From Paenibacillus aurantius (GTDB taxonomy: Bacteria; Bacillota; Bacilli; Paenibacillales; NBRC-103111), in assembly GCF_032268605.1 (NCBI RefSeq), contig NZ_CP130318.1, positions 6,092,501 to 6,156,500 of the forward strand: DNA of 64,000 bases. The letters run 5' to 3'. Position numbers and translations under genes: made by a program. Positions 16,559 through 24,542 of this stretch are shown piece by piece; positions within the stretch are counted from its first letter, which is position 1, and each line of letters begins with the position of its first letter. The notes beneath the pieces are model-generated. The model ran no database searches. It was not told where the DNA came from and was given only the letters and a program-made list of their open reading frames with translations.

Positions 16559-17298
16559 CATTCCCCCAGCGTCTTGCGGAATTCCGACGGGGAGCGGCCC
16601 TTCAGCCGCTTGAATGTGTGACTGAAGCCCGAAATATCGGAATAACCGAGCCGCTCGGCGATCTCGGAAATGCGGAGCGACGTATGCCGGAGCAGCCGCT
16701 CCGCCTCGTCCATGCGGACCTGCAGGACATAGTCCACGAAGGTCCGGTTCATCCGCTGCTTGAACAGCTGGCTCAAGTAGCTGGCGTTTAGATGCACCGC
16801 CGCGGCGGCTTCGGTGAGCGTAATGTCGCCGGGCAGCCGTTTGCGGATCAAGTCGATCACCTGCTCGACGGGAGACCGCTCGCCTGCCTCTTTCTCCGGG
16901 GGAGGCCCGGACGGCTCCACCGCCAATGTCCGTTCCTTCAGCCATTTCTCCAGACAAGGCCGAATCTCGTCCACTTCCACCGGCTTAAGCAAATAATCCA
17001 TCGCACCGGCACGCAGCGCCTGCTGAACGAAGGAGAAGCTTTCGTGACCCGTCAGGATAATGACCGGCAAGCTCCGGTTCCGCTCCCTCAGCTGGTCGAG
17101 GAAAGTGAGCCCGTCCATAACGGGCATGCGGATATCCGTCAGCACGAGATCCACGCGATTCTTCTCCAGCCAGTCCAGCGCCTCCAATCCATTCCCGCAT
17201 TCTCCGGCAACGGTGAAGGGCAGCCTGGTCCGTTCTATCGTCCGCTTGATCGCGGCCCGCACCCAGCGCTCATCCTCCACGACTAGAATGGAATGCAT
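16558..17298 (-). CDS. AraC-type response regulator (YesN-like)
   Basis: 246 residues. The N-terminal receiver domain (1-120) has the acidic pair in VVEDE, the phosphoacceptor Asp at about 54 in LVLTDIRMP, a Thr/Ser region ILTG, and Lys in LLKPV. The C-terminal ~100 residues carry a double AraC helix-turn-helix (ITLTEAAAAVHLNASYLSQLFKQ ... RLGYSDISGFSHTFKRLKGRSPSEFRK). It lies 18 bases downstream of the YesM-type sensor kinase, its obvious partner. Given the TRAP transporter genes directly upstream, its likely target is the dctQMP promoter. Confidence 0.93.
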   Translation of the reverse strand: MHSILVVEDERWVRAAIKRTIERTRLPFTVAGECGNGLEALDWLEKNRVDLVLTDIRMPVMDGLTFLDQLRERNRSLPVIILTGHESFSFVQQALRAGAMDYLLKPVEVDEIRPCLEKWLKERTLAVEPSGPPPEKEAGERSPVEQVIDLIRKRLPGDITLTEAAAAVHLNASYLSQLFKQRMNRTFVDYVLQVRMDEAERLLRHTSLRISEIAERLGYSDISGFSHTFKRLKGRSPSEFRKTLGE

Positions 17299-17316
17299 GG
17301 CTCCTCTCCTCCTTCT

Positions 17317-19140
17317 TCAAGTTTCCGTCCAGGGCAGCCGGAGCCGCACCACGGTTCCTTTCTCCAGCGTGCTGTCGATGGTCACGCCATATTCTTCCCC
17401 GAACAAATACTGGATACGCCGGTGAACATTGGTGAGGCCGATATGCGTCCCGTCGGCGATGACATCCTTCTCTTTCATTTGGGCCCGGATGTCCGCCAGC
17501 CTCTCCTCGGGGATGCCCATGCCGGTGTCCTCGATCTGTACCACGAAGGCCTGCTCCGATTCCCGGTAAGCCGTAATGGTCAGGCGGGTACGGCCAAAGG
17601 CCGGCTCGAAGCCGTGAACGATGCTATTCTCCACCAGCGGCTGAAGCGAGAACTTGGCCATGGCCTGTTTGCCGGCCCATTCCGGAAGATCGATCACATA
17701 ATCCAGCTTCTCCTCAAAGCGGTATTTCTGAATCTTCAAGTAGACGTCGGCGTAATACGCTTCCTCCTCGAGCGTCACCTTCGGGGACGAGTGACGAAGG
17801 TTGTAGCGCAGCAGCCTCGCGAGCGAGGAGGCGATTTCCGATATGGGATCCTGGGAGGCCTCGAGCGCCATTCCCCGGATGGTATCCAAGGAATTGTACA
17901 GAAAATGCGGATTGATCTGCGCCTGGAGCGCTTTTAATTCGATCTCCCGCTGCCGGAGCTGCATTTCGGTTTCACGAAGCTTCGAGAAGTAGACCTCATC
18001 CAGAAGGTTTCGCAGCCTTACGACCATTTTATTGAAGCCATGGGTCAAAAGGCCGATCTCGTCCTTCGATTCCACGACCAGATGGCCGGTGAAATCCCCC
18101 GACTCGACCCGCCTCATGTACCCGTACAGCCGCTTCAAAGGGCGCACCAGGCTGTTGGCGAACCCGATGCCGAACACCGCGGCCACGGCGAGCGTAATGA
18201 CGATGGTGGTCACGATCGTACGGCGGATATAAGCATTGCCTTGGAGCAGTTCCGCGTAAGGGATCGACGTCACGAGCGTCCAGCCGAGGAAGGGAGAGTG
18301 CGCATACGTTAGCAATCGCTTCGGTGCGGAGGCGGTGACGAGCGACCCGCTGCCGCCGAGCAGCATGAGGTCCAGGTTCTCGAAGCCCGCCTTCACGCCG
18401 ATCTCCGCCCCATTCGGGTGATACACATACCGGCCCTCCGCATCGAGAATATAGAGATAGCCGGTGCGTCCCACCACGACCCTCTCGGCGATTTCCTGGA
18501 ACCGCTTGAAGTTGACGTCGATGATGATCATCCCGATCGGCTGCAGGGTAAGCGGACTGACCAGCCGCCGGGCGATGGTGATCACCTGCTCCTCCCGGTC
18601 GTTGAAGCGGACGACCCGGGGGAAGATTTTGGGCTCATAGTTGCTTCCGACCCGGGAATACCAATCCTCCTCGTGGGGATCGTTGGATGGATCGGCGGCT
18701 TCGTTGGTCAGCGCATCAATCGTACGGATTCCCTCCAGCACTACCGTGATATTCGAAATATCCGACCGGGAGTAAGCCGCATTGCGGAGCACCTGCTTGA
18801 TGGCCGGGGTCATGCCGCTCCCCTCCAGCTCGTCCCGGGAGCCCATCTTGGTGAAGCCGTTAATGACGGGGTCATTGACGATCTTCAGGAGGCTGATTTC
18901 GAAATCGTTTACATAATACCCGACATGGGTATTGACCTGTTCGATAATTTGCCAGCTGTACTGCTGGGCTTCCTTCTCCAGCACCTCGGCCGACCGGAGG
19001 TAGGAGAGCAGCCCCGTGACGCAGAGCGGCACGACAATCAGCAGGGCGGAGAACACCAGCAGCTTGGTCCGCATGGTACAATCCCGCAGCAGAATGATCC
19101 GCAGGACGGCTCGAATCCGCTTCCTCCAAGCCTGCCTCAT
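17317..19140 (-). CDS. YesM-type sensor histidine kinase
   Basis: 607 residues. One helix is near 24-46, an extracytoplasmic sensor domain of about 240 residues follows, then a second helix and a HAMP linker (LVRPLKRLYGYMRRVESGDF). The His_kinase box AQINPHFLYNSLDT carries the phosphorylated His; the ATPase part has QPLVENSIVHG (N-box) and DTGMGIPEERL (G-box). GGAGGG precedes the start. It forms a pair with the YesN-like regulator 18 bases downstream. It follows dctP by about 95 bases, with a terminator between them, so transcription is by read-through or a weak local promoter. The likely signal is the TRAP substrate. Confidence 0.93.
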   Translation of the reverse strand: MRQAWRKRIRAVLRIILLRDCTMRTKLLVFSALLIVVPLCVTGLLSYLRSAEVLEKEAQQYSWQIIEQVNTHVGYYVNDFEISLLKIVNDPVINGFTKMGSRDELEGSGMTPAIKQVLRNAAYSRSDISNITVVLEGIRTIDALTNEAADPSNDPHEEDWYSRVGSNYEPKIFPRVVRFNDREEQVITIARRLVSPLTLQPIGMIIIDVNFKRFQEIAERVVVGRTGYLYILDAEGRYVYHPNGAEIGVKAGFENLDLMLLGGSGSLVTASAPKRLLTYAHSPFLGWTLVTSIPYAELLQGNAYIRRTIVTTIVITLAVAAVFGIGFANSLVRPLKRLYGYMRRVESGDFTGHLVVESKDEIGLLTHGFNKMVVRLRNLLDEVYFSKLRETEMQLRQREIELKALQAQINPHFLYNSLDTIRGMALEASQDPISEIASSLARLLRYNLRHSSPKVTLEEEAYYADVYLKIQKYRFEEKLDYVIDLPEWAGKQAMAKFSLQPLVENSIVHGFEPAFGRTRLTITAYRESEQAFVVQIEDTGMGIPEERLADIRAQMKEKDVIADGTHIGLTNVHRRIQYLFGEEYGVTIDSTLEKGTVVRLRLPWTET

Positions 19141-19194
19141 GGCCCTCCCTCCCTTCTCTTTCTTCGGAATGCGCTTTTACACGGTGCCGTTAGC

Positions 19195-19221
19195 AAAAAG
19201 GGGAGCTGTCGGGCTCCCCTT
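19195..19221 (-). terminator. Terminator after dctP
   Basis: On the minus strand AAGGGGAGC and GCTCCCCTT form a nine-base stem with a six-base loop, followed by five T. It lies between dctP and the kinase gene and would reduce, or partly isolate, kinase/regulator expression from the transporter operon. Confidence 0.8.
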
Positions 19222-19236
19222 GGTTCCATAGTAGGC

Positions 19237-20289
19237 TTATTTGCGGTATTTGTCGATAGCGTCGAGCACATCCTTGTACTCGGCCCGGTATTTATCAATG
19301 ACCGGCTTGACCGCCTCCTGCCAAGGCTTTACATCCTTCACTTCGGTGATGGTGACCCCGGCCGCCCGAACCTTCTCCTCGGACTTCTTCTCGAACTTCT
19401 TCCATTCCTCGCGCTGGTACGGGATGGCTTCCTGAGCGGCTTCCTTGATGATCTTCTTGTCGTCGTCCGACAGCTTGTCGAACGCGGCTTTGCTCATCAT
19501 GAGCACCTCCGGCACCCGCTGGTGGCCGTCCAGAATATAGTTCTTGGCCACGGTGTAGTGATTGGACGTATCGTAGCTCGGCCAGTTGTTCTCCGCCGCA
19601 TCGATGACCCCGGTCTGCAGAGAGGAGAAGACGTCGCCGTACGGCATCGGGGTGGCGCTTCCGCCCAGGGCGCCGATCAGGTCAATGTTGATTTTGTTCT
19701 GGATGACACGGATCTTCTGGCCCTTGATGTCTTCCGGTCCTTTCATCGGCTTGCGGCTGTAGAAGTTTCTCGCCCCCGAATCGAAGTACGCGAGACCTAC
19801 GAACTTGGAGGCAGTCAAGCCGTCCAGAAGCTTGGTCCCTTCCGCGCTCGTCAGGAACTTCCACTCATGCTCCTCGTTCTCAAAGATATAAGGAAGGGAG
19901 AAGACCCCCATCGGCTTGCTGAAGTCGGCGACCACCCCGGTGCTCACCCGGGTGAATTCAATGGCGCCGAGCTGAACCTGTTCGACTACCGCTTTCTCCT
20001 CTCCGAGCTGGGAGGAAGGAAAGACGTCGATCTTGATGCGGCCGTTCGATTTCTGGTTAACGAGCTCCGCAAATTTCTTGTCGCCGAGCACGGTCGGGTA
20101 ATCCGGAGGATGCGTATCCGCGAGACGGAAGGTCAAGCTCGCTTTCTTCGTCTCCGGCTGGCCGGTGCCGGCCGGGCTCGCGGCTCCTCCCTGCTTCTGT
20201 ACATTGCCATTGCCAAGCCCGCATCCCGTCAGCGTCAATCCCGCCAGCAGGACGGCTGTCGTCGTGCCCAACCACCATTTTTTTACCAT
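19237..20289 (-). CDS. dctP: TRAP transporter substrate-binding lipoprotein (DctP type)
   Basis: 350 residues. The signal ends in a lipobox LTGC with Cys23, so it is membrane-tethered outside the cell. DctP-family marks are visible: AGTGQP linker, FRLADTHPPDYP, the Arg of GQKIRVIQN (which typically pairs with the substrate carboxylate), GVIDAAENNWPSY, and PEVLMMSKAAFDKL. It binds an organic acid and hands it to DctQM. AAGGAG lies nine bases before the start; the gene is 49 bases downstream of dctM. The substrate (C4-dicarboxylate, uronate or other acid) cannot be told from sequence. Confidence 0.93.
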   Translation of the reverse strand: MVKKWWLGTTTAVLLAGLTLTGCGLGNGNVQKQGGAASPAGTGQPETKKASLTFRLADTHPPDYPTVLGDKKFAELVNQKSNGRIKIDVFPSSQLGEEKAVVEQVQLGAIEFTRVSTGVVADFSKPMGVFSLPYIFENEEHEWKFLTSAEGTKLLDGLTASKFVGLAYFDSGARNFYSRKPMKGPEDIKGQKIRVIQNKINIDLIGALGGSATPMPYGDVFSSLQTGVIDAAENNWPSYDTSNHYTVAKNYILDGHQRVPEVLMMSKAAFDKLSDDDKKIIKEAAQEAIPYQREEWKKFEKKSEEKVRAAGVTITEVKDVKPWQEAVKPVIDKYRAEYKDVLDAIDKYRK

Positions 20290-20338
20290 CGTTCTTGTCT
20301 CCTTTGCTTTGGTTTATAGGCAGCAGGCGTAAAGCCCG

Positions 20339-21634
20339 CTATTTGCCAGCGAACAGATGCGGCAGCCAGAGCGTGATTCCCGGCATGTAGGTCAAGAGCA
20401 GCAGAACGCCGCACATCGCGAGGAAAAACGGCCAGGAGGCCTTGGTTGCCTGATCGACCGTCACCCGTCCGATGGCGCAGCCGACGAACAGCACGGTGCC
20501 GACCGGCGGAGTGATCAAGCCGATCCCGCAGTTCAGGATCATGATGATGCCGAAATGAACCGGGTCGATGCCCATCGAGGTGACGACCGGCAGCAGGATC
20601 GGCGTCATGATCAGAATCATGGGGGCCATATCCATAGGGAATCCGAGAAGGAGCAGCAGGACGTTAATGAGAAGCATGATAATATAAGGATTATCCGAAA
20701 TGCTCAGGAATAAATCCGTAACGAGAGCGGGAATCTGGAGATACGCGAGCACCCAGCCGAAGGCATCCGACGCGGCGATCAGGAACAAAACCATAGCCAC
20801 CGTGCGCAGCGTGCGTTTCAGGATCAGGTAGAAGCCGCTCAGCGGAACGTCCCGGTAAACGAAGAACGTCAGGATGAACGCATACGCACAGGCCATCGCT
20901 CCGGATTCCGTCGCGGTGAACCAGCCGGTCAGAATCCCTCCGAGAATGATGACGCCGGTCATCAGCGACAGGAAGCCGTCCCGGACAATCTTCGGGACAT
21001 CCGACCATTTGATTGGATCTCCCTTGGCATAGCCGCGCTTCACGGCGATCAGGTAAGAGACGATCATCAGGGTGACGAGCAGGCATAGTCCCGGGACAAT
21101 GCCGCCGAGAAACAGGGAGGAGATCGAGACCCCGCCCGCCGCGATGGAATACAGCACGAGGTTATGGCTCGGCGGGACGATTACCCCCTGGATGGAAGCG
21201 GAGGTGGTGACGGCGACGGCGTAATCGGCGTCATAGCCTTTCTTTTTCATCGCCGGGATAAGCACGGAGCCGATGGACGAAACGTCGGCCACCGCCGAGC
21301 CCGAGATGTTCCCGAAGAACATGCAGGCGACGCAGTTGACGAGGGCGAGCCCGCCCCGGACCGCTCCTACGAACAGCTGGGCGAAATTGACGATGCGAAG
21401 CGCCATTCCGCCCGCGCTCATGATTTGGCCGGCGAGAATGAAGAACGGGATCGTCAGAAGCGAGTACGAGTTGATACCCTGAATCATCCGCTGTCCGACG
21501 ACCACCCAAGGGACCTGCAAATACATCAGGGTAATGAGCGCGGAGCCCGCCAGCGTGATGGAGATAGGGAACCGCAGGATGAGAAGAACCACGAACGTGA
21601 CGACGAGAATGACAATGGCGGCTGTGTTGATCAT
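20339..21634 (-). CDS. dctM: TRAP transporter large permease (DctM type)
   Basis: 431 residues from the ATG at 21634, which overlaps the dctQ stop as ATGA and has GGAGGG upstream; a longer frame from 21844 would read through dctQ and is rejected. About twelve membrane helices are predicted. Family motifs include LRFPISITLAGSAL, NCVACMFFGNISGSAVADVSSIG and GCGIGLITPPVGT. It is the Na+-coupled transport channel, acting with DctQ and the binding protein. Translational coupling to dctQ ensures equal amounts of the two membrane subunits. Confidence 0.94.
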   Translation of the reverse strand: MINTAAIVILVVTFVVLLILRFPISITLAGSALITLMYLQVPWVVVGQRMIQGINSYSLLTIPFFILAGQIMSAGGMALRIVNFAQLFVGAVRGGLALVNCVACMFFGNISGSAVADVSSIGSVLIPAMKKKGYDADYAVAVTTSASIQGVIVPPSHNLVLYSIAAGGVSISSLFLGGIVPGLCLLVTLMIVSYLIAVKRGYAKGDPIKWSDVPKIVRDGFLSLMTGVIILGGILTGWFTATESGAMACAYAFILTFFVYRDVPLSGFYLILKRTLRTVAMVLFLIAASDAFGWVLAYLQIPALVTDLFLSISDNPYIIMLLINVLLLLLGFPMDMAPMILIMTPILLPVVTSMGIDPVHFGIIMILNCGIGLITPPVGTVLFVGCAIGRVTVDQATKASWPFFLAMCGVLLLLTYMPGITLWLPHLFAGK

Positions 21635-22131
21635 TCGCTTCCCTCCTCCATTCCTTCGTGCCGGACGGTATTGATGCCCAGGAACTGCAGCAGGGAGTAC
21701 ACGCAGATCATGAAGCCGGTCAGCGGCATGACGGCATATTGAACGCTGTTCGAGAGCTGGGTCGCGGGCAGCTTCGAGTCCGCCATCAACACCGTGAAAT
21801 CCCATCCGTTCTTCAGCAGATACAGCCCGAACAGGAAGATGCACACGTTGATGACCTTATCCAGCACCTTATTGACGCCGGCCGGGAAAAATTTCGTGAC
21901 GCTGTCCATCGCCATGTGCAGCTTCTCGCGGAACCCGATGGCGATCCCCATGAACGTAAACCAGACCATCAGCAGGAGCGTCACCTCCTCCGACCAGAAG
22001 AAAACGTGGTTGAACAGCTTTCGGGTCAGAACTTGAATCGTGACAATGACCGTCATGGATGCGAGAGCGACCAAGGCCAGGTTCTCAAAGAAGCTGTCGA
22101 TCCAAAGAGCGACTTGTTTTAATGACTTCAC
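21631..22131 (-). CDS. dctQ: TRAP transporter small permease (DctQ type)
   Basis: 166 residues from a GTG at 22131, with TAGGAGG about twelve bases upstream; the reading frame extends to 22197 but lacks a site there. Four helices are predicted, with the DctQ motif VFFWSEEVTLLLMVWFTFMGIAIGFREKLHM. First gene of the dctQMP operon. TRAP systems are uncommon relative to ABC systems in Paenibacillus-type genomes. Two cre-like boxes lie just upstream of the start, implying catabolite control. Confidence 0.88.
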   Translation of the reverse strand: MKSLKQVALWIDSFFENLALVALASMTVIVTIQVLTRKLFNHVFFWSEEVTLLLMVWFTFMGIAIGFREKLHMAMDSVTKFFPAGVNKVLDKVINVCIFLFGLYLLKNGWDFTVLMADSKLPATQLSNSVQYAVMPLTGFMICVYSLLQFLGINTVRHEGMEEGSE

Positions 22132-22160
22132 TGCCTCTATGCCCCTCCTATTTTTATAGT

Positions 22161-22175
22161 GGGTAACGCTTACAT
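22161..22175 (-). promoter_or_regulatory. cre box of dctQMP operon
   Basis: Minus-strand ATGTAAGCGTTACCC matches WTGNAANCGNWNNCW except at its last base. It lies about 30 bases upstream of the dctQ start. Confidence 0.6.
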
Positions 22176-22182
22176 TTCTTAG

Positions 22183-22196
22183 TGTAAAGGCTTTCA
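22183..22196. promoter_or_regulatory. Second cre-like box of dctQMP operon
   Basis: TGTAAAGGCTTTCA matches TGWAARCGYTWNCW except for G in place of the central C. It starts eight bases beyond the first box, so cooperative CcpA binding is possible. Confidence 0.45.
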
Positions 22197-22302
22197 ACCC
22201 ATTTGATAATGGAGGTCGTTTTAGGTTTTTTTGTCTTTTTTTTAGGTCCCTTCCCCCTAATCACCCTGATGGATGGCCGCACGAATCCGGTACCGTCCAA
22301 CT

Positions 22303-22330
22303 CAAAAAGGACTGCCCCCAGGGCAGCCCT
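22303..22330 (-). terminator. Terminator after dGTPase-like gene
   Basis: Minus strand GGGCTGCC and GGCAGTCC (one G-U pair) form a stem followed by TTTTT, 27 bases past the stop of the HD-domain gene. Confidence 0.75.
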
Positions 22331-22356
22331 CGACCTTGTGCCTTATCCGGTTCTCC

Positions 22357-23673
22357 TCAATCCATCTCATAGATGGAGCCGGATTTGCTCGCGAACAGCT
22401 CGGCGTATACCTTCTCGGCGTAGGCGTCCGTCATTCCGGACAGGTAGTCCGCCACAAAGCGGGGCCACGGCCATTCGCCGCTGTGGCGCTCGTAATTCTG
22501 CAGCCAGTCGGGCGGCAGAATGAGCCGTCCCGTTTCCGGCACAATGAAGCTGTCCCACAGCCGGCGGATCATGATCTCGCTGCGCAGCTGGAGGCGCTGG
22601 ACGCGAAAATCCTTGATAAGCGTCACCCAAGCCAGCTTCTTCAAGATTTCCATCGTCCGCAGCAGGTCGTAGTCCTGCTGGCCGTCCCGGACGAAGGTGA
22701 CCTTCTTCCACCCCTTCACGGGGTCGTCGATGATTCCCACGCGGGCCGCGAACATGCTGACCCAGCGTGCCTTCATCTCCCGGCGGGCGCGGGAGGTCTC
22801 GTTGCCGCACAGGGCATAGATTTCCTCCCACTGCTTGAGATAAGCGGCGAGCACGGTCCAGACCCTCTCCTTGATGTCCACTTGGTCCCAGCCCACCTCG
22901 GAGTTGCCTTGATCGTTCACGATCTCCAGCACGAGATGGTCGGCCAGCCAGTCATCCTCGAAGAAAGTGCGGTTCATCTGAATCTTGCCGGCTCGGATGC
23001 CGTCCTCAATGTCGTGCGTGGAATAGGCGATATCGTCGCACAGGTCCATCAGCTGGGCCTCCAGCGTCGAGCAGCCCTCCGGCATCTTCCAGAGCCGGCG
23101 CAGCTCCCCGATCTCTTCCCACTCCGGCCCGTACACTCCCTTCAGCCGGTCCGGCTCCTCGAGCGAGAAGGGATACTTGTTGATCGCGAGCAGAACCGCG
23201 GCGGTCAGGTCCAGGCCGCTGTCGCTTCCAGCCCGCTTCTCGAGAAACATCAGAATCCGGTAATTCTGGGCGTTGCCCTCGTATTTCATTCCGTACTGCT
23301 CCATCAGGAGGCGGTTCAACACCTCTTCCCCGCGGTGCCCAAACGGCGGATGGCCGAGGTCATGGGCAAGCGAAGCGCACTCGACCACCTCCGGATGGAT
23401 CACCAGGCCGGGGTGGGTCCGCCGGCTCAGGAAGGGATACTGCTTCCCCAGGCGCCGGGCCGCCTCCCGGGCAATTTGCGATACCTCGAGGGAGTGGGTG
23501 AGCCGTGTGCGGTAATAGTCGCCGGATCCCGCCCCGAACACCTGCGATTTCCCCTGCAGCCGCCGGAAGGCCGGAGACTGGATGAGCCGGGCGTAGTCCC
23601 GCTCATACTCTTCCCTCTCTTCGCTGAAGGTGACACTGTTCGGTTCATCCAGCCTCATTTTGCGCAAATCCAT
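22357..23673 (-). CDS. dGTPase-like HD-domain dNTP triphosphohydrolase
   Basis: 438 residues from the ATG at 23673, preceded by GCAGGAA at good spacing; a GTG at 23715 would add 14 residues but has no site. The HD metal site is complete: His in RTRLTHSLEVSQIA, HD in ASLAHDLGHPPFGHRGE, and the late Asp in DLCDDIAYSTHDIEDG. FRRLQGKSQVF near the N-terminus is typical of Dgt-type enzymes. Reaction: dNTP to deoxynucleoside plus triphosphate, a control on dNTP pools. Some family members act in phage defence, but nothing around it suggests a defence island. It is a single-gene unit with its own terminator. Confidence 0.9.
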   Translation of the reverse strand: MDLRKMRLDEPNSVTFSEEREEYERDYARLIQSPAFRRLQGKSQVFGAGSGDYYRTRLTHSLEVSQIAREAARRLGKQYPFLSRRTHPGLVIHPEVVECASLAHDLGHPPFGHRGEEVLNRLLMEQYGMKYEGNAQNYRILMFLEKRAGSDSGLDLTAAVLLAINKYPFSLEEPDRLKGVYGPEWEEIGELRRLWKMPEGCSTLEAQLMDLCDDIAYSTHDIEDGIRAGKIQMNRTFFEDDWLADHLVLEIVNDQGNSEVGWDQVDIKERVWTVLAAYLKQWEEIYALCGNETSRARREMKARWVSMFAARVGIIDDPVKGWKKVTFVRDGQQDYDLLRTMEILKKLAWVTLIKDFRVQRLQLRSEIMIRRLWDSFIVPETGRLILPPDWLQNYERHSGEWPWPRFVADYLSGMTDAYAEKVYAELFASKSGSIYEMD

Positions 23674-24018
23674 GATGATTTCCTGCCCTTCTCTATCTAC
23701 GTTACCTTTACTCACATGAGGAGATAGTTCGAAAATTGTACCATAAGAAGCTTACCCCCGAAAAGCCCGTTTCATCACGGCAAGCCGCATGGCGGTCAAG
23801 CCTTTTCTCTTTACGGAAAAAGAAAAGATTTTACCGGTCGTGCAGGGGGAACCCGCCTTCCCTTCGTCTATAGAAAAAGAAAACGGCACCCTCTTCTTTC
23901 TCCATGCTTCATGCTGGCCAACTCCAATTTTTGCCGTTTAAATTTTAGTGCATTTTTGTAACTTTTTTCCGTTTCATGCCGTCTTATAAATATAGGATCA
24001 GAGAGAGGAGATGGAAGG
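23674..24018. other. Intergenic region with possible promoter
   Basis: No convincing gene. The right half is A+T-rich and contains TATAAATATAGG at 23985-23996, which could be the -10 region of the small gene at 24019; the -35 is weak. Confidence 0.4.
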
Positions 24019-24189
24019 ATGGAGCCTATGGTTTCCATGGAACAAATCAACCGCCGGATCGAGGAATTGAGGTCGCTGGAGGATCAGTATAAGAAGACCA
24101 ACAATGTAAGCGGACGCCTCAATGCCAAAACCCGCCGGGAAGAGCTTCAGCGGCTTAAGAACTCCGTTCTGGAGAAGCAGGCCACCTAA
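24019..24189 (+). CDS. 56-residue coiled-coil small protein, unknown function
   Basis: A short frame (MEPMVSMEQINRRIEEL...) with AGAGGAG eight bases before the ATG, ending in TAA. The composition is charged and helix-forming (about a third Glu, Arg and Lys), with heptad-like Leu/Ile spacing through LRSLEDQYKK and LQRLKNSVLEKQ. No membrane segment, Cys or signal. It stands alone: dGTPase runs away from it and a strong terminator follows at 24394. I do not recognise the family. A regulatory or spore-associated small protein is possible but not shown. Confidence 0.65.
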   Translation: MEPMVSMEQINRRIEELRSLEDQYKKTNNVSGRLNAKTRREELQRLKNSVLEKQAT

Positions 24190-24542
24190 CTTGGTTGGCG
24201 GGAAACCTTTGAATGCCCACGAAAATCATAAGGGGATCTGTAACAACACGGACGGAGAAGGCCCGACCAAGGGATAAGGGCTGTAGCCGCGCCGGAAAAA
24301 TGTTTCCCGTGGAACGTTTGACGCTCAGCCGTCCTCTGCCGTACCCTACATATTCGCTGCTATATCCTATGCCGGCACCACCCGCGCCCGCCGAACCGCC
24401 TCGGCGGTTTTTTTGTGTCCCTGCGGTCCGGGGGGGGCCAAAACTTTTTTACCATCCGCTTCCTTAATCTGCAACCTTTTTCCTCCTAAGCTCGTTTCAA
24501 TGGTTGTAACCCTAATCCTTATGGTGACTAGGAGGCTGTTTG
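24190..24542. other. Intergenic region with terminator and leader of YcdB-SLH gene
   Basis: Contains the terminator at 24394-24415. The rest is a G+C-rich stretch and then a leader with AGGAGG at 24530. No further gene was seen. Confidence 0.5.
24394..24415 (+). terminator. Terminator after 56-residue gene
   Basis: AACCGCC and GGCGGTT form a tight stem around TC, followed by seven T in all. Confidence 0.8.

Noticed and set aside
18418-20319. 633-codon plus-strand frame opposite the kinase and dctP
   Set aside because: Spans two real genes and the terminator between them; composition is not protein-like.
20339-21844. 501-codon version of dctM
   Set aside because: The extra N-terminus would read through the dctQ gene in another frame; the ATG at 21634 has the ribosome site and the ATGA coupling.
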